Shown piece after piece: positions 1-6,141 of a DNA stretch of 6,630 nucleotides. The notes below the pieces were generated by a model that was not told the DNA's origin, searched no databases, and saw only the letters and a list, made by a program, of their open reading frames with translations. The DNA is from JADKIH01 sp031427625 (GTDB taxonomy: Bacteria > Bacteroidota > Bacteroidia > AKYH767-A > 2013-40CM-41-45). Location of the stretch: NCBI GenBank assembly GCA_031427625.1, contig JANPNV010000117.1:1-6630 (forward strand), read 5' to 3'. Position 1 is the stretch's first letter; each line of letters begins with the position of its first letter. The translations under genes and the position numbers were made by a program.

Positions 1-138
1 CTGAGCATACTTGGTATTCGATTCGTCGGCAGCGGCTTTGGTAATTATCAAAACCGTTCCCTTCTCAGCGACTTTTATCGCATACGTTAACCCCGCAATC
101 CCCGAACCTATCACTAAAAAATCGTACGACTTTGTCAT
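1..138 (-). CDS. nadB: L-aspartate oxidase, N-terminal 46 residues (3' truncated by window edge)
   Basis: The start codon is ATG at 138-136 and the frame is open to base 1, giving 46 residues. Residues 6-16 form a beta strand followed by the FAD-binding dinucleotide motif GxGxxG (GSGIAG, residues 11-16). Residues 39-46 read ESNTKYAQ, which matches the conserved segment that in NadB normally continues into GGIA. Succinate dehydrogenase and fumarate reductase flavoproteins have a different sequence there (typically SHS..AQGG), so NadB is preferred. NadB is a cytoplasmic flavoenzyme that oxidises L-aspartate to iminoaspartate, which NadA (a [4Fe-4S] enzyme) condenses with dihydroxyacetone phosphate to quinolinate for NAD synthesis. 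The gene is divergent from nfu across a 161-bp spacer. No Shine-Dalgarno sequence precedes the ATG. A TACTTTTA box lies six bases upstream (145-152). The catalytic part lies outside the window, so the assignment rests on the N-terminus only. Confidence 0.85.
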   Translation of the reverse strand, partial: MTKSYDFLVIGSGIAGLTYAIKVAEKGTVLIITKAAADESNTKYAQ

Positions 139-180
139 TGGAGGTAAAAGTATTGGCTATGGGGCGGAAAAACTAATTTG

Positions 181-270
181 ATGTGATAATTAGCGAATGT
201 GATAATTACCCAATGAGATGAATAACTGATCAACAAATTATCACATTAGCTAATTCGCTAATTATCACAT
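181..270. repeat. Imperfect palindromic repeat built from TGTGATAATT units
   Basis: Bases 181-198 and 253-270 are perfect reverse complements (18 bp). Inside them, 196-207 and 236-247 are perfect reverse complements (12 bp). The right arm carries 8 extra bases (248-255, AGCTAATT) that look like a tandem duplication of the neighbouring GCTAATT unit at 257-263. The 10-mer TGTGATAATT occurs at 182-191 and 198-207, and its complement at 236-245 and 260-269, so there are two copies in each orientation. A further TGATGTGA/TCACATCA pair sits at 179-186 and 273-280. The element fills most of the nadB-nfu spacer. It could fold as a cruciform or as an RNA hairpin with a 28-base loop (208-235). From memory, similar AT-rich repeats occur between genes in Bacteroidota genomes. 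The function is unknown. Confidence 0.8.
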
Positions 271-299
271 TTTCACATCACATTCACTACCTTTACCCA

Positions 300-884
300 A
301 TGACAGAGAAAAAAGTAATCACCGTTTATGCTGAATCGACGCCTAATCCGGCATCGATGAAGTTTGTACTCAACAGTTATCTTGTTGAAGAAGGTAGCGT
401 AGAATATACTTCAAAAGATCAGGCGAAAGAGTGTCCGTTGGCTGTGCAGTTATTTTCCTTTTCAGGAATTTCCGGAGTCTTCATCACAACGAATTTTATT
501 ACTGTAAGCAAGAATACTGATCTCGACTGGTATGAATTCGTTCCGATCATTCGTGAGTTTATAAAGAACTATATCGAAAGCGGACAACCGGTATTTACTG
601 GATCAGCAGGAAAGGTTGCCGATCCTGAAATTGCAAAGACGCAAACATCTTCAGCTCTAGAGACGAAAATTATTGAAACCCTCGACGAATTCGTAAAGCC
701 GGCTGTCGAGCAAGATGGCGGCGCTATTCATTTTAAATCGTTCAACGAAGGAATTGTTACACTAACGCTGAAAGGAGCCTGTAGCGGTTGTCCGTCATCA
801 GCGGTAACATTAAAAAACGGAATTGAAAATCTTTTGAAACAGATGATACCTGAAGTGAAGGAAGTGATTGCAGAGGAAGGATGA
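300..884 (+). CDS. nfu: Nfu-type Fe-S cluster carrier (Nfu-N domain plus NifU C-terminal domain)
   Basis: A protein of 194 residues. Residues 8-95 match the Nfu N-terminal domain (ESTPNPASMKF near the start, GISGVF at 56-61, then an amphipathic helix with DWYEFVPIIREF). Residues 120-190 are the NifU-like C-terminal domain, with VEQDGG at 136-141 and the cluster-ligating CSGC pair (C161, C164). Two monomers with this CxxC typically bridge one [4Fe-4S] cluster and pass it to target enzymes. The domain order is that of mitochondrial Nfu1 and its bacterial relatives, not of full NifU, because there is no IscU-like domain. Known targets of this family include lipoyl synthase and aconitase, which links it to the lipoylated SucB encoded nearby. 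The ATG at 300 is the first in frame. TACCTTTA at 288-295 lies four bases before it and no Shine-Dalgarno is visible, so the mRNA may be leaderless or have a very short leader. The gene ends 18 bp from the convergent thpR. Confidence 0.93.
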   Translation: MTEKKVITVYAESTPNPASMKFVLNSYLVEEGSVEYTSKDQAKECPLAVQLFSFSGISGVFITTNFITVSKNTDLDWYEFVPIIREFIKNYIESGQPVFTGSAGKVADPEIAKTQTSSALETKIIETLDEFVKPAVEQDGGAIHFKSFNEGIVTLTLKGACSGCPSSAVTLKNGIENLLKQMIPEVKEVIAEEG

Positions 885-902
885 TATTCCGGAAAATTGC
901 AT

Positions 903-1451
903 TTAACTTTTCAGTGGAATACTAATCAGGCTTTCATACCAAACCCCTTCCGGATTTTTTTTAGTCTGCCAGAGTTCAACTTTATCTACACAGATTTCCG
1001 TTTCCTTTGACAGCAAAACAGAGGTGTCAATTCCGGTAATGTCCGTCTCATTTTTTATTCGTGCAAGTGTACAATGAGGAATCGGATCTTTATGTGTCGG
1101 AGTAATGGTCATAAATTCCATTACGGAATTGTAAATTGATTCTGACAGCTGAGTGTATGCTTCGTTCTTCCTGAACTGGGCCCAAATCATAGACGTTCGA
1201 TTCACTCCTTTTAAGACGATTGAATCATATTGAAGGATGAAAGAGCGTTGTCCTTCTACAGAAATGGTAATAGCATTTTTTACATTCTCCAGATTCCGAT
1301 CTTCAATTTCTCCTATGAAAAATAATGTAATGTGAAGATTATTTATTGGAATCCATCTTATACCCGACAACAGTCCATTTTTTTCTGACAGCTCGAGAGA
1401 AGCAGATTTTAATTCAGCCATTACTGGAAATGCGACGAAGATTCTAATCAT
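903..1451 (-). CDS. thpR: RNA 2',3'-cyclic phosphodiesterase (2H phosphoesterase, LigT/ThpR family)
   Basis: A protein of 182 residues, the usual size for the family. Both catalytic HxTx motifs of the 2H phosphoesterase fold are present: HITL at residues 40-43, preceded by the typical I-P-x-x-N-L, and HCTL at residues 126-129, preceded by P-I-P and followed by A-R. The N-terminus (MIRIFVAFPV) is the expected first strand. Members hydrolyse 2',3'-cyclic phosphate ends of RNA, and some show 2'-5' RNA ligase activity in vitro. The protein is predicted to be cytoplasmic, as no signal or membrane segment is seen. The gene converges on nfu with an 18-bp gap and has its own upstream spacer, so it is probably transcribed alone. 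The ATG at 1451 is the natural start because the IRIFVAF strand begins directly after it. No Shine-Dalgarno is visible. The true physiological substrate is not known for most family members. Confidence 0.92.
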   Translation of the reverse strand: MIRIFVAFPVMAELKSASLELSEKNGLLSGIRWIPINNLHITLFFIGEIEDRNLENVKNAITISVEGQRSFILQYDSIVLKGVNRTSMIWAQFRKNEAYTQLSESIYNSVMEFMTITPTHKDPIPHCTLARIKNETDITGIDTSVLLSKETEICVDKVELWQTKKNPEGVWYESLISIPLKS

Positions 1452-1564
1452 GATTTCAGCATTGGACGAACTGTTTTAACAGGCAATTTAATTTAATGAA
1501 ATAATTTTTTATGGGATTATGTATTTAGTTCCATCATAAATTTCACCCGGTCAAAATTAGAAAC

Positions 1565-1684
1565 TTAATCATTCATTATTTCATAATAGACTTCTTCGAA
1601 ATCGCTTATCGGTATATTTACTTCATTTTGAAGAAACCTACGTAGTGCTTTTGTGAGAATATTAAGTTGCTCATGTATTTTCAT
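1565..1684 (-). CDS. Possible small protein of 39 aa, unknown function
   Basis: An open frame from ATG (1684-1682) to TAA (1567-1565) with a protein-like composition. It starts MKIHEQLNILTKALRR, continues FLQNEVNIPISDFEE and ends VYYEIMND. The first half would form a basic amphipathic helix (leucines at 7, 10, 14 and 18 with K/R between). After the NIPISDF turn comes an acidic helix. I do not recognise it. An in-frame TAA lies two codons upstream of the ATG, so it is not an obvious tail of a longer gene in the same frame. No Shine-Dalgarno is present, which carries little weight in Bacteroidota. It stands alone between thpR and sucB on their strand, about 110 bp upstream of the thpR start. 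It may be a genuine small ORF, a remnant of a decayed gene, or chance. No repeat or hairpin overlaps it. Confidence 0.3.
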   Translation of the reverse strand: MKIHEQLNILTKALRRFLQNEVNIPISDFEEVYYEIMND

Positions 1685-1723
1685 TGCTTAAAAATGTTTT
1701 TTGGCTTGTGGTATCCCACAATT

Positions 1724-1851
1724 CGAAAATCTAAAATAGTACATCTGAAATCTGAGATCCATTTCTTACTTCATACTTCAACCTTCTCACACACCCAAAT
1801 CGAAAATCTAATCCCGATAGCTATCCGGGACGTACATCTTAAATCTGAGAT
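1724..1851. repeat. Degenerate direct repeat, second copy with an inserted palindrome
   Basis: Copy A has CGAAAATCTA at 1724-1733 and TACATCTGAAATCTGAGAT at 1740-1758. Copy B has the identical 10-mer at 1801-1810 and the same 19-mer with one mismatch at 1833-1851. In copy A the two blocks are separated by 6 bases (AAATAG). In copy B they are separated by 22 bases containing a GATAGCTATC-centred palindrome. This block structure points to a dispersed modular intergenic repeat and not to coding sequence. Confidence 0.7.
1812..1830 (-). terminator. Candidate rho-independent terminator of sucA-sucB (bulged palindrome)
   Basis: On the minus strand the sequence reads TCCCGGATAGCTATCGGGA: stem TCCCG/CGGGA, one bulged G, then ATAGCTAT. 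It lies 51 to 69 bases past the sucB stop codon and is followed on that strand by TTAGATTTTCG, which is T-rich but not a clean T run. It is the strongest hairpin downstream of the operon. The weaker AT-rich hairpin at 1846-1871 comes first and lacks a T tract. From memory, the uninterrupted form of this palindrome is frequent in Bacteroidota intergenic regions, so it may be a repeat element rather than a dedicated terminator. Confidence 0.35.
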
Positions 1852-1881
1852 TTTCAACTTCTGAAATCTCAAATTTAAATT

Positions 1882-3129
1882 CTACAATCCCAACAATGCC
1901 TTCACCGGATCACTACCCTCGAAAATCATCGTCACCGGTTCTTCAAGCATTTGCTTCACCTTCACCAGGAAGCCCACGGACTCTCTTCCGTCGATAATGC
2001 GGTGATCGTATGATAATGCAACATACATGATTGGTCTTATCTCTACTTTTCCATTTATCGCGACAGGTCGCTCAACAATATTATGCATTCCGAGAATGGC
2101 GCTCTGAGGCGGGTTGATGATTGGTGTCGACAACATCGAGCCGAAGACACCGCCATTGGTTATTGTAAATGTTCCGCCTGTCATCTCTTCAATACTGAGT
2201 TTACTGTCGCGCGCCTTCTGAGCAAGTTCAACGATAGAACTTTCAATCCCGGCCATCGAAAGAGATTCTGCATTCCTGATTACAGGAACCATCAATCCCT
2301 TTGGTGCGCTCACAGCAATTCCAATGTCACAGTAATCGTGATAGACAATTTCATCTCCGTCGATTCTGGCATTCACAGCAGGAAAACTTTTCAATGCTTC
2401 ACAAACTGCTCTGGTAAAAAACGACATGAAACCGAGACCTACTCCATGTTTCTCTTTGAAGTTTTCTTTATGAAGTTTTCTAATGTTCATGATTTCACTC
2501 ATGTCCACTTCGTTGAAAGTTGTCAGCATCGCTGTCTCTTGCTTCACTGCAACAAGGCGTTCAGCAACGCGCTTGCGAAGCATCGTCATCTTCTCTCTTC
2601 TTACAATCCGCTCGCCGGTTTTCGCCAGCGCAACCGGTTGTAACACATCGGCCTTCGTAATTCGTCCTCCTTTTCCGGAAGGAGAAACCTGACCAGCTGT
2701 CAATCCATTCTCGCGCATAATCTTCTCTGCTGCTACGGAAGGAATTCCCTGTGTGTATGGTTTATTTTTATTGCCATCTGCCTTTTCTTTTGCGGGAATC
2801 GGCTTCGAAGGGGTTTCATTTTGATTCGCTTTCTGAACGGGCTTTTCTTTCTCACTATCACCCGAAGATGATTTTGCTACAGGCATTGCTGCACTCGTAT
2901 CAATCGTACATACAACGGAACCAACGGGTATCGTGTCTCCTTCTTTTGCTAAAATCTTAATCACACCGGCGGATTCCGCATTCAGCGTAAGTGTGGCCTT
3001 GTCAGAATCAATCTCACAAAGCTCTTCGTCCTTCTCTACATAATCGCCATCTTTTTTTATCCATCGTGAAATCTGAACTTCTGTTATCGACTCACCCGGA
3101 CTGGGCACTTTCATTTCAACTATTGCCAT
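1882..3129 (-). CDS. sucB: 2-oxoglutarate dehydrogenase E2, dihydrolipoyl succinyltransferase
   Basis: A protein of 415 residues (E. coli SucB has 405). Residues 1-77 are the lipoyl domain, with the lipoylation site in EIDSDKATL (Lys44). Residues 78-127 are a flexible linker rich in K, P, E and N. Residues 128-163 are the peripheral-subunit binding domain (PSVAAEKIMRENGL, then GKGGRITKADVL), which docks E3 or E1. From about 178 to the end is the acyltransferase domain, with the catalytic motif SYDHRIIDG (His376, Asp380). The enzyme moves the succinyl group from lipoyl-Lys44 to CoA in the TCA cycle and forms the core of the complex. The S-Y-D-H-R-I-I-D-G form and the position directly after sucA favour succinyl over acetyl transfer. 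The ATG at 3129 starts 19 bases after the sucA stop, so the two are co-transcribed. It has no Shine-Dalgarno, only an A-rich stretch (ATTAAAAAAC). The E3 gene (lpd) is not adjacent. Confidence 0.96.
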   Translation of the reverse strand: MAIVEMKVPSPGESITEVQISRWIKKDGDYVEKDEELCEIDSDKATLTLNAESAGVIKILAKEGDTIPVGSVVCTIDTSAAMPVAKSSSGDSEKEKPVQKANQNETPSKPIPAKEKADGNKNKPYTQGIPSVAAEKIMRENGLTAGQVSPSGKGGRITKADVLQPVALAKTGERIVRREKMTMLRKRVAERLVAVKQETAMLTTFNEVDMSEIMNIRKLHKENFKEKHGVGLGFMSFFTRAVCEALKSFPAVNARIDGDEIVYHDYCDIGIAVSAPKGLMVPVIRNAESLSMAGIESSIVELAQKARDSKLSIEEMTGGTFTITNGGVFGSMLSTPIINPPQSAILGMHNIVERPVAINGKVEIRPIMYVALSYDHRIIDGRESVGFLVKVKQMLEEPVTMIFEGSDPVKALLGL

Positions 3130-3148
3130 GTTTTTTAATATAGAAATA

Positions 3149-5875
3149 TTATTTTTTGAAAGCTTGTGTAATTATCTGCATTTGCTCACGCTCATGTGCC
3201 TTATAACTTCCCGTTGCAGGACTTGCACTCTCTTCACGCGATATAACATTGAAAGGAATAATATCCCTTGTCACTCGCAAAAGATAAGTCCACGCACCCA
3301 TGTTCACCGGTTCTTCCTGAACCCAAAACCATTCCTTTGCTTTCGAATATCGTTGCTTGATTTTATTAAGCTCATCGACAGGCAGTGGATACAATTGTTC
3401 TAACCTAATGATTGCTACGTGCTCTGCATTATTTTTTTCCTTTTGTTCGAGTAACTCATAATAAAGTTTTCCGGAACAGAATAACACTCGTGAAATTTTT
3501 GCTGCATCAGAATTTTTGTCGTCGTAAACTTCAAAAAACTTTCCGGATGATAATTCTTTTATATCTGAAATGCATTTTGGATGACGAAGCAGACTCTTTG
3601 GAGTAAAAATAATGCAGGGCTTCCGGAACGGACGATGCAACTGCCTGCGCATAGCGTGAAAGAAATTTGCCGGTGTTGTGCAGTTCAATATCTGCATGTT
3701 GTTTTCCGCACATAATGCCAGAAAACGTTCCATTCTTCCACTTGAATGTTCTGCACCCTGACCTTCGAAACCATGAGGCAGGAGCATGACAATACCGTTC
3801 ATCCTGTTCCATTTGTCTTCCGCGCTGCTTATATACTGATCGATAACAATCTGAGCTCCGTTATTGAAATCACCAAACTGTGCTTCCCAGATTACGAGAG
3901 TGTTTGGCGATGAAAGCGCATATCCATAATCGAAACCTAGTGCGGCATATTCAGAAAGAAGTGAATTGTAAATCCTGAATGGCGCCTGCATGACGCTAAT
4001 GTTATTCAGCGGAGTGAATTGTTCTTCTGAGTCTTCGACTCTGACAACAGCATGACGGTGAGAAAATGTTCCGCGCTCAACATCCTGTCCGCTGAATCGT
4101 ATCGGAAATCCTTCGTTCAACAATGTTCCATAGGCAAGCAATTCTCCCATGGCCCAGTCGAAACGACCTTCCGTTATCATCTTTTTTCTCTCGTTAAAAA
4201 GTCTAACAGTTTTGTTTAAGAAATTCTTGTCGGCCGGAAGCTCCGTTATTTTCTTTCCGATTAAGTTGAGTACTTTTTCTTCGACACCTGTTGCCGGACT
4301 TTCCTTAAAATCAGCGGGCATTGCAGTACGCAATCCTTTCCAGCTTCCCTCGAGAAACGATGTAACTTTTTTTCCCTTAACTTGCTTAGCGGTGTCGAGA
4401 CTTTTCTGAAGCATCTCTTTAAACGAAACCTCCATTTCTCTCGCAAGATTTCCTTCCACTTCTCCCTGTGAAAGCAATTTATCGTTATAAATTTTTCTAG
4501 GATCAGGATGAGCAGCAATGGCTTTGTAAAGTAAAGGTTGAGTAAATCTTGGTTCGTCGCCTTCATTATGTCCGTATTTACGGTAGCCGAGAATGTCGAT
4601 GAAAACATCTCGATGAAATTTTTCGCGGTATTCTAGTGCAAGTTTTATTGTGTAAACGACAGCTTCAACATCATCAGCATTAACATGAAATACCGGGGAC
4701 AATGTTACTTTGGCTACATCGGTACAGTATGTGCTCGATCTGGCATCGATATAATTTGTAGTGAATCCGATTTGATTATTTACAACGAGATGTATCGTTC
4801 CACCGGTACGATACCCGCGAAGGAGTGACATTTGTATCACTTCATAAACGACTCCCTGTCCGGCAATAGCAGCATCACCATGAATGAGAATTGGAGCAAT
4901 CTGATCTTCATCACCGCCAGGAGTATTATCAATCTTCGAACGTACGATTCCCTGAACGACAGGATCAACAGCTTCAAGGTGTGACGGATTTGGTGCAACA
5001 CTTAGATGCACTTTATGTCCGGCTTCAGTTTCTACATCACTTGAATATCCGAGATGATATTTTACGTCACCGGCAAAACCGAGTTCATCATATTCAAGCC
5101 CTTCAAATTCTGTAAATATTTCTTCGTAAGTTTTTCCTAAAATATTTGCAAGAACATTTAAACGACCACGATGTGACATGCCGATTACATATTCTTTTAT
5201 TCCAAGCTCTGCGCCGAATTCTATGATTGAATCGAGAGCAGGAATTAATGTTTCACAACCTTCAAGAGAAAAACGTTTTTGTCCGACGAACTTTGTATGT
5301 ACAAAATTCTCGAAGGCAACAGCTTCATTCAGTTTGAAAAGAATTCGACGCTTCTGCTCGATAGTAAACGACGGAGTATTCTTCGTTCGCTCCATTCTTT
5401 CCTCCAACCAGCTTACGATTTCAGGGCTGCGAATATATTTATACTCCGCTCCAATGCTCGCACAGTAGGTCTGATTAAGATGTGCGATAATGTCTTTCAG
5501 TTTAGCTTTTCCGATTCCGATCAAACTTCCGGAATGAAAAGTAGTTTCAAGGTCGGAATTCGTTAGCCCAAAATTTTCAATATCTAATGTCGGATGATAT
5601 TGCCGCCTTTCTCTTACAGGATTTGTTTTTGTAAAAAGATGGCCGCGTGTACGATAACCATTGATGAGGTTAATGACATTAAATTCCTTCTGAACATTTT
5701 CAGGAACTAAAGCTTCTTTTGACTTTCCGTTTTTATATTCGAGTCTTGCAAATTCAAATCCGCTAAAAAACTCTTTCCAGCTCACCTCAACAGAAGCCGG
5801 ATCGTTGAGAAATTGCTGGTATAAGGCATCGATCTGACCTACATCTGCATTTCCCAGGTATGAAAATTTATCCAT
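3149..5875 (-). CDS. sucA: 2-oxoglutarate dehydrogenase E1 component
   Basis: A protein of 908 residues (E. coli SucA has 933). The N-terminal segment YLGNADVGQIDALYQQF (6-22) with DPASVEVSWKEFF is the short E2-contacting helix region typical of SucA. The thiamine diphosphate and active-site parts follow in order: MSHRGRLNVLANILGK (233-248), HLSVAPNPSHLEAVDP (290-305, with H290 and H299), the ThDP/Mg motif from GDA at 333-335 to NNQIGFT at 366-372, and the transketolase-like pyrimidine domain with SGQDVERGTFSHRH (595-608) and GFEGQGAEHSSGR (702-714). The C-terminus contains SPATGSYKAHEREQ (885-898), typical of the family. It decarboxylates 2-oxoglutarate and succinylates the lipoyl group on SucB. 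It lacks an added acyltransferase domain, so it is not the actinobacterial KGD fusion. The ATG at 5875 is supported by GAGGTG seven bases upstream and by the start of the conserved N-terminal segment. It is the first gene of a sucA-sucB operon. Confidence 0.97.
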   Translation of the reverse strand: MDKFSYLGNADVGQIDALYQQFLNDPASVEVSWKEFFSGFEFARLEYKNGKSKEALVPENVQKEFNVINLINGYRTRGHLFTKTNPVRERRQYHPTLDIENFGLTNSDLETTFHSGSLIGIGKAKLKDIIAHLNQTYCASIGAEYKYIRSPEIVSWLEERMERTKNTPSFTIEQKRRILFKLNEAVAFENFVHTKFVGQKRFSLEGCETLIPALDSIIEFGAELGIKEYVIGMSHRGRLNVLANILGKTYEEIFTEFEGLEYDELGFAGDVKYHLGYSSDVETEAGHKVHLSVAPNPSHLEAVDPVVQGIVRSKIDNTPGGDEDQIAPILIHGDAAIAGQGVVYEVIQMSLLRGYRTGGTIHLVVNNQIGFTTNYIDARSSTYCTDVAKVTLSPVFHVNADDVEAVVYTIKLALEYREKFHRDVFIDILGYRKYGHNEGDEPRFTQPLLYKAIAAHPDPRKIYNDKLLSQGEVEGNLAREMEVSFKEMLQKSLDTAKQVKGKKVTSFLEGSWKGLRTAMPADFKESPATGVEEKVLNLIGKKITELPADKNFLNKTVRLFNERKKMITEGRFDWAMGELLAYGTLLNEGFPIRFSGQDVERGTFSHRHAVVRVEDSEEQFTPLNNISVMQAPFRIYNSLLSEYAALGFDYGYALSSPNTLVIWEAQFGDFNNGAQIVIDQYISSAEDKWNRMNGIVMLLPHGFEGQGAEHSSGRMERFLALCAENNMQILNCTTPANFFHAMRRQLHRPFRKPCIIFTPKSLLRHPKCISDIKELSSGKFFEVYDDKNSDAAKISRVLFCSGKLYYELLEQKEKNNAEHVAIIRLEQLYPLPVDELNKIKQRYSKAKEWFWVQEEPVNMGAWTYLLRVTRDIIPFNVISREESASPATGSYKAHEREQMQIITQAFKK

Positions 5876-5882
5876 GAATACT

Positions 5883-5888
5883 CACCTC
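5883..5888 (-). promoter_or_regulatory. Shine-Dalgarno site of sucA
   Basis: The minus strand reads GAGGTG followed by AGTATTC and then the ATG at 5875, a seven-base spacing. It is the only convincing Shine-Dalgarno sequence before a start in this window, and it supports the chosen sucA start. Confidence 0.6.
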
Positions 5889-5900
5889 ATTTTAAGTGGG

Positions 5901-5908
5901 CAAAGGTA
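5901..5908 (-). promoter_or_regulatory. Candidate -7 promoter box (TACCTTTG) for sucA-sucB
   Basis: The minus strand reads TACCTTTG, an exact match to the Bacteroidota primary sigma factor -7 consensus TAnnTTTG. It lies 25 bases before the sucA ATG, which would give a leader of about 20 bases that still includes the GAGGTG site. No TTG is found at the usual -33 spacing, so the match is only half of a promoter. It lies in the loop between the arms of the inverted repeat at 5882-5926. Confidence 0.45.
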
Positions 5909-5939
5909 AGATTTTCAATGAGGTGAACGGAATAGAAGA

Positions 5940-6141
5940 TTAATCAATTATTGTATCTGCTTTTATAGTCACGATTACTTCCTCTTTGATTTTTCTTCCC
6001 TTACTGAATTTGACTCAGTATGATTTAACCCACATTCTTAACAATGGTGTCCCTATGATTGTCGGCCACAACCATTGAATCCACACCGGAAGCCAGTCGA
6101 AATTAAAATTAACAGCTGAAAAGGCCGACAAGGCTGCAATA
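5940..6141 (-). pseudogene. Out-of-frame 3' end of the DUF2306-like membrane protein gene, with a second in-frame stop
   Basis: Immediately past the TAA at 6144-6142, the next frame (first codon 6140-6138) continues as protein-like sequence: IAALSAFSAVNF, then WLPVWIQWLWPTIIGTPLL, ending RMWVKSY at TGA (6017-6015). Removing one base near 6141-6144 would join it as GMIAS-Y-IAALSAF and give the missing last membrane helix and the W-P-T-I-I-G-T-P segment that I expect near the end of this family. After the TGA the same frame still looks coding for 24 codons (KFSKGRKIKEEVIVTIKAD) and ends at TAA (5942-5940). That places the original gene end 64 bases before sucA. Two lesions favour a decaying gene. 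One sequencing error plus a natural TGA stop is the main alternative. Confidence 0.65.

Larger units (their letters stand above)
1452..1881. other. 430-bp intergenic region between thpR and sucB
   Basis: No full-size gene fits here. It holds, from left to right: the upstream region of thpR, which has no recognisable promoter (1452-1564); a possible 39-codon minus-strand ORF (1565-1684); a short hairpin with arms TTGTGG (1706-1711) and CCACAA (1716-1721) around a TATC loop; a degenerate direct repeat (1724-1758 and 1801-1851) with a nested palindrome at 1812-1830; and an 8-bp-stem hairpin (TGAGATTT 1846-1853, AAATCTCA 1864-1871) directly after the sucB stop. A plus-strand open frame at 1667-1864 overlaps the repeats and does not look like a protein. 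Confidence 0.7.
5882..5926. promoter_or_regulatory. 10-bp perfect inverted repeat covering the sucA ribosome binding site
   Basis: TCACCTCATT (5882-5891) and AATGAGGTGA (5917-5926) are perfect reverse complements with 25 bases between them. In sucA orientation the start-proximal arm contains the Shine-Dalgarno GAGGTG, and the distal arm would pair with all of it. If transcription starts upstream of 5926, the leader could hide the ribosome binding site. If it starts at the TACCTTTG box between the arms, the repeat would instead be a DNA operator-like site flanking the promoter. The arms are clear in the sequence; either role is inference. Confidence 0.55.

Noticed and set aside
1..138. Succinate dehydrogenase or fumarate reductase flavoprotein
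   Set aside because: Those have a histidine-containing segment (SHS..AQGG) where this protein has ESNTKYAQ, the form seen in L-aspartate oxidase.
182..269. TGTGA...TCACA arms read as CRP/FNR-type operator sites
   Set aside because: The half-sites are too far apart for a TGTGA-N6-TCACA site, and the same words recur as part of a larger AT-rich repeat.
1667..1864. Plus-strand open frame of 65 codons in the thpR-sucB spacer
   Set aside because: It runs through the direct repeats. Its only internal pattern (VHLKSEI twice) is the translated repeat, the rest is low complexity, and there is no homology-like motif.
2083..2960. Several plus-strand open frames of 69-186 codons opposite sucB
   Set aside because: They are antisense shadows of a fully supported sucB reading frame. 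They show no domain motifs and have Cys/His/Phe-rich, non-native composition.
3128..5566. Multiple open frames overlapping sucA on both strands
   Set aside because: The sucA frame is continuous over 908 codons with all family motifs, so the overlapping frames are by-products of its codon use.
6015..6017. TGA read as tryptophan or selenocysteine
   Set aside because: nfu ends with TGA in this window, the intact genes contain no internal TGA, and no selenocysteine-type motif or hairpin is evident after the codon.
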